From Adineta ricciae (taxonomy: Eukaryota; Rotifera; Eurotatoria; Adinetida; Adinetidae): DNA of 64,000 nucleotides. Of the stretch, positions 22,643 through 35,100 are shown in pieces (position 1 is the stretch's first letter; every line of letters begins with the position of its first letter). A model generated the notes under the pieces. It had not been told where the DNA came from. It did not search any database and saw nothing but the letters and a program-made list of their open reading frames with translations. The translations under genes and the position numbers were made by a program. Location: NCBI GenBank assembly GCA_905250025.1, contig CAJNOJ010000019.1, positions 558,001 through 622,000 of the forward strand, in the 5' to 3' direction.

Positions 22643-24552
22643 ATGGACGATTCATTTGCTGAATTGAATAAGTTATCTGATGAAATTCTTTTGATTATTT
22701 TCAAAAACTTAGATAATTGTCATGTACTTTATTCTCTTCTTGGTGTTAATCAACGACTTACAAAACTTGTACATAATTTTTCATTTACTAATCATTTAAC
22801 ATTATTCAAACAACTATCTTTTGATAACATTTCTCGATTACCTGATTCAATGTTAGATCGATTTTGTTCGGAAATTTTACATAAAATCAATGATAAAATT
22901 AATTGGTTGGATATTGAAATATCCTCGGCACAACGTATTTTTCTTGTTGAAAATTATCCGAATTTGATTGGTCTTGGCTTGTACAATATTGAAACAGAAA
23001 ATGATGTGCAATTTTTAAAAGGTATGACACAATTCAACTATAATAGAATAGATCATCATTAAAAAGATCTCTTTTAGAGGATACATTTATAGANAATTTT
23101 ACATAAAATCAACGATAAAATTAATTGGTTGGATATTGAAATATCCTCGGCACAACGTATTTTTCTTGTTGAAAATTATCCGAATTTGATTGGTCTTGGC
23201 TTGTACAATATTGAAACAGAAAATGATGTGCAATTTTTAAAAGGTATGACACAATTCAACTATAATAGAATAGATCATCATTAAAAAGATCTCTTTTAGA
23301 GGATACATTTATAGAGAGGTTTCAAAATCGAATCTCATCATTTGTTTTCAAATGTATTGATAAACAAGAAACGTCCGAAACTGTCAATACACAATTGTTT
23401 GCATATATTGTTAATACTTTCAGTAATTTACGATATTTAAAATTTGATTCATTACTTTTTTATGATCAACGAATGTCGTGGGTCTATTCGCCACCATTTA
23501 TGTCTTCTTCCACTTTAGTGAAATTACATGTTAAAGTCGATTTCTTCGATGATTGTCTTTATTTACTTGATGGGCGTTTTGATCAACTTCGTATTTTTTA
23601 TGTTGATGTTCAATATACAGTTCAACGTCCAAATGTACATATAAACCAAGTGTGTTTTCATGCAATATTTCTAACATATATTTCATGCTTTCTTATCTAG
23701 AAACAAGCACACAATTTACAATGTTTTTCATTGTATTGTTTCTCGGAAATTAAGCGTTATGATACAAAAGTTCTGCCATTGTTACAAGAAATGATCAATT
23801 TAGAAGAACTTTATTTGTATTTATTAATCAAAAGAGGTAATGGATTTGTTGATGGTAATGATCTCAAGATGAGTATTATTAATTATATGCCAAAATTAAA
23901 TAAAATTCATTTGAATATTTGTTCGATGATATCTTTAACCAATGAAATTTATTTACCATCAAATAAAGATATTCAACATTCATTCGAACATTTGTTTAAT
24001 CTTCAGATAAACTCATGTATTAATTATTTTCCCGAAGAAGGAATAGGTCAATGTCATATCTATTCATATCCATTCACAATAAAGACTTATCCAAATATCG
24101 CAAACAACTTTCCTGGCGGTTTATTTCGATGTGTTATGGAAATGTCATTGTTTGACGAACATCCTTTTGAATATGAATTTTTCCATCAAATTGCTCAATC
24201 ATTTCCGTTTTTGAAACGACTAACTATTCGAAATGAAAAGGCACAATGTAAAAAAGCCAAAAAACATGAAAAATTATTAAGTATTCACTATCCTTATCTC
24301 GAATATCTACATTTGAGAAAAGTTCATGATGATTATATTGAACAATTTCTGATCGATACTAAAACATATCTACCATTTCATGTTATGTTTTTCAGTAATT
24401 ATCAATCTTTAAAACGAATAACGCACAAATTTACACGGAGAGCAACACAAACCAATTGTGCCAAATTGACATATCGATGTATCGAGAGAATTCCTCGTTT
24501 TCCAAAACATTTCAAAAGTTATTTTTTCGAGACAAGCACACTAAAGTTATGA
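22643..24552 (+). CDS. F-box protein (bdelloid-type), interrupted by scaffold joins
   Basis: Substrate-receptor-like protein of a presumed SCF ubiquitin ligase. The ATG at 22643 opens MDDSFAELNKLSDEILLIIF, an F-box (LSDEILLIIFKNLDNCHVLYS, then a hydrophobic end VNQRL) at residues 8-45. A long repeat-poor C-terminus follows, with LRR-like hydrophobic spacing (LRYLKF, LEELYLYL, LEYLHLR). Introns lie near 23021-23071 and 23649-23700. The stop TGA-like end is at 24550-24552 (TSTLKL). The bases 22873-23093 are repeated as 23095-23315 after a single N, so the apparent gene has a duplicated block that breaks the frame; removing one copy restores a normal exon-intron pattern. A second N at 24640 begins a repeat of the gene's 3' end. 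Confidence 0.82.
22873..23315. repeat. 221-bp direct duplication around a single N (assembly join 1)
   Basis: 22873-23093 and 23095-23315 are the same 221 bases with one difference (T/C), separated by one N at 23094. It interrupts the F-box gene. A single unknown base flanked by an exact-length overlap is best explained as an unmerged contig overlap. Confidence 0.92.
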
Positions 24553-24861
24553 TTTCATATTCATTTGTTATGTAAATAAATGATTGTTCATCAGATGATA
24601 TTGATTAGACTTTTGTATCGTATAAATTATAAATATACTNTAACGCACAAATTTACACGGAGAGCAACACAAACCAATTGTGCCAAATTGACATATCGAT
24701 GTATCGAGAGAATTCCTCGTTTTCCAAAACATTTCAAAAGTTATTTTTTCGAGACAAGCACGCTAAAGTTATGATTTCATATTCATTTATTATGTAAATA
24801 AACGATTGTTCATCAGATGATATTGATTAGACTTTTGTATCGTATAAATTAGAAATATACT
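24419..24861. repeat. 221-bp direct duplication around a single N (assembly join 2)
   Basis: 24419-24639 and 24641-24861 are the same 221 bases with four substitutions, separated by one N at 24640. It covers the F-box C-terminus and 3' flank. Same overlap length as join 1, so the segment between the two Ns was probably inserted as one gap-filling contig. Confidence 0.92.
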
Positions 24862-25332
24862 GAAGACAAACAAATTCTCTTCGTGTCTTCCTACAGACAA
24901 TGCCTATAGCAAGAAAAAGCGAAACATTAAATATGTATAGTCATACGTTGAATTCCTTCTGTTCGATACATGTGTTTGAAATGAAATCGGATCTGTAGTA
25001 ATATCCACTTCATTGAAAATTTTTATCAATGACCGAACAAAACTGCGAATGCACTTGAATAATTTCGAATATTTTACGTTCGAAAATTCTCTCTTGATCA
25101 ACATTAATCATAAAGTGACGTTAAATTGTTCGATTGTTTACACATTGCTTCTCTTTTTCATTCGTTTGTCGATCATAGGAAAGAGAAACTTTCAAAAGAA
25201 TGTCGTTGCTAAGCACATATTGGAAGTAAAAGTAGAAGGAGTTGACAAAACAATTCATGTGCCATATATATCCACAAGACTTATTCACAAAGAAAAGTAC
25301 AAACAATAACACATTACATATTTTGTCGCAAC
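24553..25332. other. Intergenic: F-box 3' flank and upstream of the TLC gene
   Basis: Holds the duplicated F-box 3' end (24641-24861) and the second copy of the dispersed repeat (24887-25103). The opposing ORFs at 25013-25375 show no recognisable features and are not called. Confidence 0.55.
24887..25103 (+). repeat. Dispersed duplicate, copy 2
   Basis: Longer copy of the block at 19941-20100: CTTCCTACAGACAATGCC, CATACGTTGAATTCCTTCTG, CTTCATTGAAAATTTTTATC, about 60 extra bases, then AAAATTCTCTCTTGATCAAC. Several substitutions show it is not a recent identical copy. Confidence 0.8.
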
Positions 25333-26139
25333 ATGAACACAAAAGCTTACATCGATCAAACGGATCTGTTTCCATATGAGCCCATACATCAGAAATACAT
25401 GTTCACCTATATTTTACTCTCATTTATGTTCTTTACGTACTGCAATCAAAAAATTCATCGTAAAAAAAGCAATTGGTTACAACAGAATACGTTACTTAGT
25501 TTCATTCATGCTTCTATCTGTTCGATTTTGTTAATAATCGGCGTTTTACGAGCAACAGAAATGCTCGAAGATCCATTATCACATGCCAATCACTTCAATT
25601 ATACGTTACTCGCGTTCAGCATTGGATATTTCCTTTATGACTTCGTTGATTGTGTCCAAAATTCCACGACATCCGTTGTTCCGATTTTGATTCATCATAT
25701 TATCGTTATTGTATTCTTCTCTCATGTTCTTTATTATACACGGAATATTGGTTATGCTATCTATGGTCTTTCATTAGAAATTAATAGTGTATTCTTACAT
25801 GCACGTCGGTTAATACGATGGTATTCACCGTTTTCTAAAACGATTCATTTTCAAAATTTCTTAAAGATATTTATTGATATTGGAAATTATGTGACTTTTG
25901 TATTATTTCGCTTTGGAATTGTTATTGCTGGTCTACGTGCGTTACATCGGGAAGGGTTTCGTTTGAATCCGATTGCCAGGTATTTTACTGTGCTGATTAC
26001 CATGGCGATGGGTGTGTTTAATTTCATTCTATTTTACCGTTTGGTAAAGAACCAACTGTTCGGAAAACAATCAAAACGACAAAAACCTTCGGAAGATGAC
26101 GTTTTAGTTATTGATAATCGAGTTTTGTTGCCTAGTTAA
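25333..26139 (+). CDS. TLC domain-containing protein, TLCD1/TLCD2-like
   Basis: Single-exon, 268-residue polytopic membrane protein. The TLC domain begins around residue 45 (NWLQQNTLLSFIHASICS). The TLCD1/2 signature EDPLSH follows at about residue 80, then SIGYFLYDFVDCVQN, the HHIIVIVFFSH helix, and LEINSVFLHARRL. Six to seven hydrophobic helices are visible. The tail is basic (KQSKRQKPS) then acidic. TLCD1/2 proteins regulate membrane phospholipid composition and fluidity rather than ceramide synthesis. The residues chosen by TLC ceramide synthases (HHxxT and DD) are not fully kept, consistent with TLCD. No introns, unlike most neighbours. Confidence 0.82.
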   Translation: MNTKAYIDQTDLFPYEPIHQKYMFTYILLSFMFFTYCNQKIHRKKSNWLQQNTLLSFIHASICSILLIIGVLRATEMLEDPLSHANHFNYTLLAFSIGYFLYDFVDCVQNSTTSVVPILIHHIIVIVFFSHVLYYTRNIGYAIYGLSLEINSVFLHARRLIRWYSPFSKTIHFQNFLKIFIDIGNYVTFVLFRFGIVIAGLRALHREGFRLNPIARYFTVLITMAMGVFNFILFYRLVKNQLFGKQSKRQKPSEDDVLVIDNRVLLPS

Positions 26140-27693
26140 TCCGAAAATGACAATAAATTTCATTTGATATTCGACGAAGTACATCATCTAAGTGAATTTC
26201 AAATTGAAAGTCTACCTTCCATCATTTTCTTGAGCGATCGATCACGCGGACAGTCGAGTAAACTAGATAATTTATAAAAACGAAAACATTTCACCGCGTA
26301 CAGGTATGTCTTAATCATTCCATTTCTTCCATTAAGATGATTTTCTAAGTATATTATTCTGTTTACATAACAAACATTAGTCGATAAATCAAGGTGTATC
26401 TCTTATCTCCATGTCCTACAGGCATAAGTGACGACTCGCTGGTTAACTTAATAGCGTCAACGAACATGACAAAAACAATCCGATGAAAGTAAAAATATGA
26501 TGACAAAAAGTAGAAAGAAGCAAGGTGAATATTCTATTGATACTTTCAGTAAGTATCATAAGTATGATTTCGATACAAATCTCAAGGCTACCGAATGATG
26601 AATATGTATGTTTGATACCTTGTAACTAGCAAAACACGTTCAATATTAAACATGTGTTGAATGATTTTTTTTCCTGTTCATCGAACAATTTGATTTCAAT
26701 TAATAATTTCTTGCGAGCGAATATAGAAAAAAAAATCGGAGTCCTTCATTCGTTGACCAAACTGATGAACGAAGTCATACTTCAAACAAAATTTGATATG
26801 CCGTTAAGAAGAAAAATGACTACTATTATCATGTCATCTTTCAATGAACGAAGCGCATGTTTATCATACGATTAAGTGTTAATCGAACTTAGATAATTTC
26901 GATTGTAGAGACGATGAAATGACTCTTTTTTTCTGTATCATTGCTTTAAATATATATATATATAATCATTTATAATGGTGCAATCAAATCAAATTACGAT
27001 CATCAGCCAGGATATATTTGACCATGAAAGTGAGAGGAAAAAAATCGATGTTGTCACAATGAAGCATAAGAATAGACGATGATCAAGGTTCTTTCTCTAG
27101 AACCAGTATTTACATTATTAATAATAATATTCGCAAGAGATAATGATGATTAGAAAGGATTAGACGATAAATATGTAATGTTTTGTTGGTTGAATGGTCT
27201 TGTTTCGAGTCATTGTTCTTTGTTTGTGTTCACTCATTACAGAGATATCGATCTTGTCATTTAAACTAGAGACGTTGCTAGCACGAATAGAGAACGAGAA
27301 GAAAGGTGAGACACATGAGGCCTATTTTACGACAAAATGTGTATATCTAACGCTTATTTGAAGGTAAACCGTGAATAAGGGCAAGTTGTAATTATCGTTT
27401 ACTGATATCTCGTTTCTTTTCTTTGACGATCATTTTTAACGTTTGTTTTAGTTGAAGTGAAACCGGGCCCAGGAAGTTACCATCTCTTTTCAAGCGAATA
27501 ATGCAGGTTGATCAAACAATTCGACTGTAAACATCCGCATCATTCTATTGACATCATCGCCGACGACCAAGTGATTCGAAAAAGACAGATTGATCAATTC
27601 AATATAGAGATCGATAATTGATCATCTCGAATGAAGACAATGCAAGTATCATCTTGATCGACAACTTCGAGTTGTCTACAACTATCTTGAATC
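26140..27693. other. Long intergenic region
   Basis: About 1.55 kb with a TA run at about 26949-26964. Several intron-like signals near 27270-27470 may mark non-coding 5' exons of the downstream gene. A short ORF at 26654-26875 has no supporting features. Nothing else recognised. Confidence 0.5.
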
Positions 27694-29476
27694 ATGGTGA
27701 TGTTAAAAACTTCAGTCGCTGCTCCTCTCGAAACAATTTACGAGGAGTCGGGCAGTTTTGTTACATCTACCGGTAATTCACAAAACCAAGTGTTGACTAA
27801 TGAGACTATTAATGGTCTGATTAGTGCTCGTTCAATTCCTCCAGTTAACTTTCATCGACAACGAGCATGTGACAATGTGGTTAAACCTCCCATTGAAGTA
27901 CGTTTTCGTGATGGATCAAAACGTTTTATACAGCCGTCAGCTGCATGTGCCATGATGATGAGTAGAAGGGAATTTATCGATTCTTCTGATGCTGATCTCT
28001 CACTGAACGCCATGCCAAACTTTAAATATCAACATCTGTTCAATATCAATCCAACAAACCAACAGTGTATACGACGACAACCTCCGATTGTGATCACTAT
28101 TATAACTGCTAACGACATGAAACAAGCTGGTTTTACACCAACTGATAGTTCTTCACCGGAGATGACGACGCCAGTGGCAATGTCTACTCCAACTTACTCC
28201 AAGCCTATATCAAATGCTTCACCTGCCCTGTCTACACCAGTATTATCGAAATCCATTTCAAATATCTCGCAAGCCACCTCATCGACTTCGCAACCGGTCT
28301 CCAGTTTTTCGCAGCGATTGCCGACTCAACAATCGATATTATCCGAATCCCAGTCGAGTTCAATTGCGAGCACGGCCAAAACAAGAAAGGGAATTCATAA
28401 AGGTTCGCTTGTTCATTATCAATTGATAAAAATTATTAATTGACACAATTTCATTCATTTAGTTTCCTTCGCTCCATTGCCACCTATGACACCTGTTCAA
28501 TCATTAATGCAATCAGCTATCAATCATCCTGCAACGCATATGACTCCACCAGTTAATTTACCTTTACGCTCACCCCAACAGTCGATTGGTTCTAACAACT
28601 CACGAAACTCCACGCCATCCCAATCATCTTTCTATTCCTCGAATTCGAATTCACGAGCATCGAATTCTTCGCAACAAATCACATTGACTAATGACATGAA
28701 TAAACGAAATACACCATTGCAGACGGCTATTCCTGAATCGCAGTTCAATACAGCGGTGGCTATTGGTGGCAGTTCTCATAGTGCGTTTCGTCCTTTTCTT
28801 CGCCAGATGCGTCTCAATCAAAAATCAAGCCCGATCGCCAAACGAATTCCTATAAATTTTCACGCAAGAATGTTTCGACCGACACAACAGCAACAACAAG
28901 CGATGCTATCCTATGTTCAAAACTATCAACAACGACGACGACAGTCTCAGCCGACAAGCGCTACTAAAATGCCAGTACATTCATTCACAACGCAGAATGA
29001 GGTAATTCTAATAGAAAACCATCACATTCCAGCGAATATTTTCTTTCTCTTTACAGAGTTCACTTGACAATCAACAGCAACTGGTATCAACAAGTAGTTC
29101 TCTCAGCAACTCTGTTACCGCACAGAATCTCTTAAACGCATCTGCTAGTCCAAATCCAGTTCTAAGCTTAGCATTGAATCCCAATGTAAAATGGCACAAT
29201 ATCACATCTAACGACGTTAAAGACATTCCGAAACTTGCTAGAAGATATGCTAGTATTCCTCTACGTATCGATCTTCCTGTTGTTTCTCCGCATTTCAATC
29301 AAAAAGCGCTTGCTCATCATGACACGGCTCTTGAACGACGTCTTCTCAGCGCTGGCTTATCTCCAGAAACAGTGGCACTCTACGAAAGAATTCTTGATGT
29401 TGCTCAAAATCGTCCCATATCTGTCATCTCATCACCTCAAGCAATTGATCAATATCCATACAATTCCTTACTGTAA
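27694..29476 (+). CDS. Ser/Thr/Gln-rich protein with conserved-looking C-terminus
   Basis: Three exons (27694 to about 28401, about 28463-28999, about 29058-29476). The start MVMLKTSVAAPLETIYEESG leads into a disordered Ser/Thr/Pro/Gln-rich protein of about 550 residues. An early block IEVRFRDGSKRFIQPSAAC and a C-terminal helix ALERRLLSAGLSPETVALYE look constrained. Splicing of exons 1 and 2 creates HKVSFAPLPP, which fits the PP1-docking pattern [RK]VxF. The composition suggests a scaffold or transcription-related protein. No family recognised with confidence. Confidence 0.65.
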
Positions 29477-29870
29477 GGAGTATATAAATATATAAATAGA
29501 TGATATATTTTTTGTGATCGAACTTATACATTTTTTAATAAGAGAAGAAAACAAGATTTCATAATTTTTCTGGTTTATTTTCACAAGAATATCGGACATT
29601 TTTTTCTCTTTTTCTATGTTTTTTTGTTTTTTTTTATTTGACAAACGATAAAAGAAGTTAAATGAGAAACATTGCAATTCTCACATTCGTGTTCATTATC
29701 AAAGAGCATTTGTCAATCATGGTATTGACTACGTGTGACCTCTCTCGATCTATCTTTTTCTTTTGACAATCCATCTTTTGCTGTTCTTCCTTCCGTTCCA
29801 AAATTTGATTCTATCCCCTTTCTTCTTCACTCCTGGAAACATTCCATCAATCATTAATCTCTAATACACT
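29477..29870. other. Intergenic
   Basis: 394 bp, T-rich (29560-29640) and pyrimidine-rich near 29740-29860 upstream of the next ATG. It serves as 3' UTR and promoter; no gene seen. Confidence 0.6.
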
Positions 29871-31422
29871 ATGGCACAAGAAAGTAAAGAAAAAACAATT
29901 ATCGATTATGCTACTGACAGTAGGAATTCTCTTTTCATGAATAGAAGTTCTTACCTCATTATTTATTTAAACAGATAGCTTCGATGATGTCGAACGTCTT
30001 CTTCGTGAACAGGTGCCCGTGGACACACATGATGAGGTTGATACATTGATCCAATTGCTATCTTATCTTTAGTTTGTTCTTCTCCTCTAGCATGGGATGA
30101 CATCTTTGCAACATGCAGCCTATAAAGGACATGCAAGAATCTGTTCGCTTTTACTAGCACATGGTGCCGATGTTAATGATCACGAACACGATCAAGGATA
30201 TACGGCTTTGATGTTCGGAGCACTGTCTGGTAAAACCTTACTGATCGAAAATTTGAACATTTCTCTTTTTTTTTCTCGTAGGCAATACTGAAGTTGTCCG
30301 TATTCTTCTTGAAGCCGGCGCTAAGACTCATCAAACTAATCGTATCGGTCGAACAGCTGCTCAATTAGCAGCATTTACAGGACAGAAGCAATGCGTCGAT
30401 ACAATAAATAATTATGTTACACTTGACGATCTTAAGTATTACACTGTACCTCAAGGTCATTTTCGCCATTCTTTTTTTACTCGAGAGAAACAGGAAGTTA
30501 GATAATTTCATTGTAGGCCAAGAAACCGAAGCTAAACTACCGGAATCATGCATTGCTGGTTTTCAACGATTACTCATTACAATAAATTTCAATCCTGTGC
30601 ATGTACGTATTCTACTCGAATACAGAAATATCGGGCATATATGATGTTTTTACTCGATTTAGTTACTGAAGATAATTCGAAACCATTCGGAGTTCTACAA
30701 ACCGATAACAAACCTTAAAAAACTATCGGATACGCTTGCATTGATGATTGAGAAATCATTGAATCCGTATCATACCAATGAACCAAATGATATTCTAGCG
30801 ATAAAATCACACTATATTAAAACATTTATTGACAATATTTTCGAGAAAAATACCGATGACGTCGAAAAAACGTGCACCGATTGGAGTAAAAAGTACGTAG
30901 ACAAAATATTTACCAACGCTTATGTTTACCATTATACTCTCATATAGATTCGTTCAAGAAAATGAAACAAATGGTTTTAAGTTATACGAGGAAAAGTTCA
31001 TTCGAGAAAACATTCGAAATTTTCCATATAAACAATGTCCACTTCTACAGCAACTTGTTCGACTTATTGCTCCTGTACAGCTAGTAAGATCTTGTTTATT
31101 ATTTTCTACCATCTGTCATAAACTGATGGCTTTTATCAATCTCCCTAGGGTCAAACTCCGTCCGCTTTAACTGTTCTGACAACAACGCTCAACGGCCGTG
31201 CTTTTGAAGATGAAATTCCGAATCGATGTGACGCTTGTTCGCAACCGAACGCCACTCGTCGTTGTACGGTTTGCAAATCGGTTCGTAGCCCCATCTTTTG
31301 TACTAAACAAGCGCATCTACATTTTTCTTGTTTAGGTCTACTATTGTGACGAATTTTGTCAACGTTTACGTTGGCCGACGCACAAACACATCTGCTCTTC
31401 AACAAAAGAAGAGAACAAATAG
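29871..31422 (+). CDS. ANKMY2: Ankyrin repeat and MYND domain-containing protein 2
   Basis: Orthologue of ANKMY2, which in vertebrates guides adenylyl cyclases to cilia and tunes Hedgehog signalling. About eight exons. The start is MAQESKEKTI. Ankyrin repeats follow: GMTSLQHAAYKGHARICSLL, GYTALMFGALSG and RTAAQLAAFTGQKQCVD. The middle region (CPLLQQLVRLIAPVQLGQTP) precedes a MYND zinc finger: CDACSQPNATRRCTVCKSVY, then YCDEFCQRLRWPTHKHIC, with all eight Cys/His ligands. An intron splits the finger at about 31285-31336. The stop TAG at 31420-31422 follows EENK. Domain order and spacing match the family. Confidence 0.92.
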
Positions 31423-32113
31423 ATCTAAAAAGAAACGAAGTGCTCAGTGTGTATTATTCTATCTAGTCGTGTAGATTGTCGAATACTAGTGTCTTTTTAT
31501 TGATGTTTTACATTCCGTAGACGAAAAAAAAAACCATATGAAAATAAAGTACTCATCTTTGTTTTTACTAAAGCGTGTTTTACAGAGTTTTAGGTACTGT
31601 TTTTTTTTCAAACCGAATGAAGCGTTGGTACAGAAATCAATGAATCGAATAATCATTATTGACTGATAAAAAATTTCGTTGATTATTCAGAGCAGAATGA
31701 GGCCAATAATTTACCTTTGCAGGTAGTAAACGAGTCTAGCACAAAAACAACCTTGGTTGCCTCATAGCCTTAAATGAATCAGGCGAAAAGCGATTTTTTC
31801 CTCCTTCCCTTCTTCTTCTTCTTGCTTTCTCCAAGCGTCTTCGTCCTCCTTGTTTTTCTACCGTAGAACTTATTAACATAAAATACGAGACCCTTGTATG
31901 TTTACAGATATAATCGAATAGCGTCAACAACTCGATGGACTGCTCTTTTTCTCTCGCTTGTATCGGTATTATTGTATACGACAGGAAGACAAAGCAAACA
32001 TCCTCTAACCTTCATAGATAGGTTCTATTTTTCTCTATTCTATTCACGTCTGACGCTTGGTTTTGAGTACGTGGAATCCCAAATTATTTTATTCATTCTA
32101 GATCGTAATTAAG
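31423..32113. other. Intergenic
   Basis: About 690 bp. AATAAA near 31544 fits the ANKMY2 poly(A) signal. A CTT/CTC-rich tract lies at 31797-31860, and a pyrimidine tract ending AG at 32100-32101 lies 12 nt before the next ATG. Confidence 0.6.
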
Positions 32114-35100
32114 ATGGAGAATTTAGCATCGAATTTGAATGAGAAGTTGACAGGAACTTCATTCGATGCAAATTCTGAAAAGACGGCGGCGGCGATCAAT
32201 CCAGGTGTTTTGCATCAATTTCGAAAAATTCAAATACCTTTAGCTAAAATCGGACTTGGTTCAACCGAAGGAGATCTGGTTCAAATGGCGAAAAAATATC
32301 TCGAGATAGTTGGACTAGTCCTGTTCGTTTGGATCTTCGGTAGGAAAACGCTTGCTTTCCAAGCAACCGAATGTCTTGACAATGTTTTTTTTGTATTTAG
32401 GTTATTTTCATTTCAGTGTCTCTTGGATTTTGTTAGCTGTTTTCATCTACTTGTTTCGTCAACGTCAGCGAACACAATTCAAGGAAAGACATAGAATGTT
32501 AAGTGAAATCAATAAAAACGAAGAGCAATACATCAAAGCTCGTTTGGATGAACTACCTTCTTGGGTAATACGTGTGACCATGGTTATATTTATTGCAAAA
32601 AAACTTTTTTATCCAAGGTTTTCTTCCCGGATGTTGAACGAGCAGAGTGGGTTAATAAAATTATCAAACAGGCATGGCCGTATGCAAATAAATATATGGA
32701 TAAAGCTATATTTCATGATATAATGATTCCGATGATACGCAGCACTTCACCAGCGTTGTCGGACTTTTCATTTGAAAAGCTCGATCTTGGCGAAATTGTA
32801 AGTAGAAGAAGCAAATCTGATTAAACATTATGATCAAATCGATTTAGCCACCAAGAATCGGTGGTGTGAAAGTGTATACGGATAATGTTCGAGATCAAAT
32901 CATGATGGACATCGAAGTTTTGTACGTATAAAAGGAGATTGTTTTGATGTTGATAAAGTTCATTTATTTAGTTACGCTGGTGATGCTCGTATCAAATCAA
33001 AAGTGAAAGGAATCGTGTGTGGTATCAAAGATATTCAATTTGTTGGCGAATTAAGAGTTATTCTCAGTCCGTTGATTAACACTATCCCGTTGTTCGGTGC
33101 AGTTACCTACTTTTTCCTGCGAAAACCAGTAAAACGAAGTGAAAATTGACTTTGATATGTAAAACATCCGACTTTTTTTAGAGTATTGATTTTAAATTGA
33201 CCGATGCTGGAACACTAATGGATATTCCTGGATTGAAGTAAAAAGAAACACACTACCAAATCGAATTAATAGCTAGTTGATTTTAGTGACTTAATGCTCG
33301 TACAAATCAATGATATCGTTGCTTCAATGATGGTTTTGCCGAATCGGCAAGTATTTCCTCTCGTTACCGATATACCAATCGGACACTTACGCTGGTCGAA
33401 TCCTCAAGTGATTGTCAATTTACGGCAAAATTCTCGTTTTCAATTTCTTAGATTTTAGGGTGTTGTTCGAGTTATCGTTATTGAAGCACATGATTTAGTT
33501 AAAGCGGATATAACTCTTCTTGGTAAAGGAAAGAGTGATCCATTTGTTAAAGTGAAAAGTAAATAAACCTTAGATTTACATTTGATATTATGCAATTCTC
33601 TTGATATTTCAGCTCAAGGAAATGTGGAATATAAAACCAAAACGATGAATAATACTACTGACCCACGTTGGAATGAAGTATATGGAATGGTTTGATTGAA
33701 TAGCATTCGAAATGTTGTATATTTTAGGTGTTTGAATTTGCTGTCGAACAAAGTGAACGAGATGTCGTGGACTTTGAAATCTATGACGAAGATCCTGGTA
33801 AAGATGATTTTCTTGGAAGGTAAGAGAAATCGGATTGTCAGTTGATTTCCAAAGAAGAATATTTCTGTTAGAGCACAATTTCCAATCAAATCGTTGCTTG
33901 AACAAAAATCAGTGGAAACTGTATGTAGAATTTACAACATTCATTCACATCATTTCACATTGATCTCTTTTGATAAGGAGTTAACATTGAAAGACGTAAA
34001 GAAGGGTTCACTTAAGGTTTTCCTCCAATACTTTCATCTATCAACACAAAGATCTGCTCTTGATATCGTAAAGTTTAATACTCTGCTCTTGCTTGTGTAT
34101 TAACAAAAGTATTTTTCAGATTGAACGAACGAATCGACAGATGATCAAACAAGAGAAATTATCCAAAGCTCTTTTGGTTGTCTTTATTGATCGATGTACA
34201 AATCTACCTGTATGATTTTGTGGTTGACTTATCTTTCGTTTAATATTTATACCTTTTAGCCTTCGAAAAAAACTCGTCGAGAACCGAATCCATTCTGTCG
34301 AGTTCAAGTCGATAATACTGAACGTAAAACTCATACATTGGAGTCTCAAACAAATCCATCGTTCGAGCATATCTCTCAAATCTTATGTTCGAATCCTCTT
34401 CAACAACAATTAACAATTGAAGTGCGCGATGCACGTTCGAATAACGATGTTATCGGATACTTAGAATTACCGATTAAAAATATTCTCGATACTGACTCAA
34501 TGACGATCGATACACAAGAATTTCCTCTGAAAAGTTCAACAGAACCTTTGGATAGAGCCTCAATCGTTCTTCGTCTATCACTTCATGTAAATTTAACGAG
34601 TTTATGTCCTTATATTCTTTTGTCTGTCGTTAGATTTTATCTCCAGTGAATTCAAACGCGTCCGAATCGTCAACAGCTAGTACCCCATTAGTTGAAAATT
34701 CAAGTCGACAAAATACCGTGACAGAATTGCCAAACAAATCAATATTGCAAAATGATTTAATACCAAAATCTTTAAGCAAAGTAAATCTATGAAGATGGTC
34801 TTGTCAGCATGACAAAAAAGTAGAATATATCGAATTTCATTTTGATTCCATGCTATCAATTATCATGGCATGAGACAACGATCATTTGATATGTCGAGTT
34901 TATAGAGACATTTGACCTTTATTTTGTTAGTGATTTCTGATTGCATGCTGTTTATAATTCTGATGATGACTGAGAACATTTCGGCAGATTATAATCGAGC
35001 GTGAAATGTCAAACGAGAATCTTTGTTTTTTCTATTTTTAGTTCACAAACGAACAAGCGACAACACCGGAAAATAAAACACTGTTAGTTGCCGATGATCC

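Noticed and set aside
24580-24774. Short protein containing the F-box C-terminus after the second N
   Set aside because: Reads through an N and repeats 24419-24552; product of the assembly duplication, not a separate gene.
25013-25375. Overlapping plus and minus ORFs before the TLC gene
   Set aside because: They overlap the dispersed repeat, have no start context or homology, and are probably chance.
26654-26875. 73-codon ORF in the long intergenic region
   Set aside because: No domain, no splice partners and no upstream signals.
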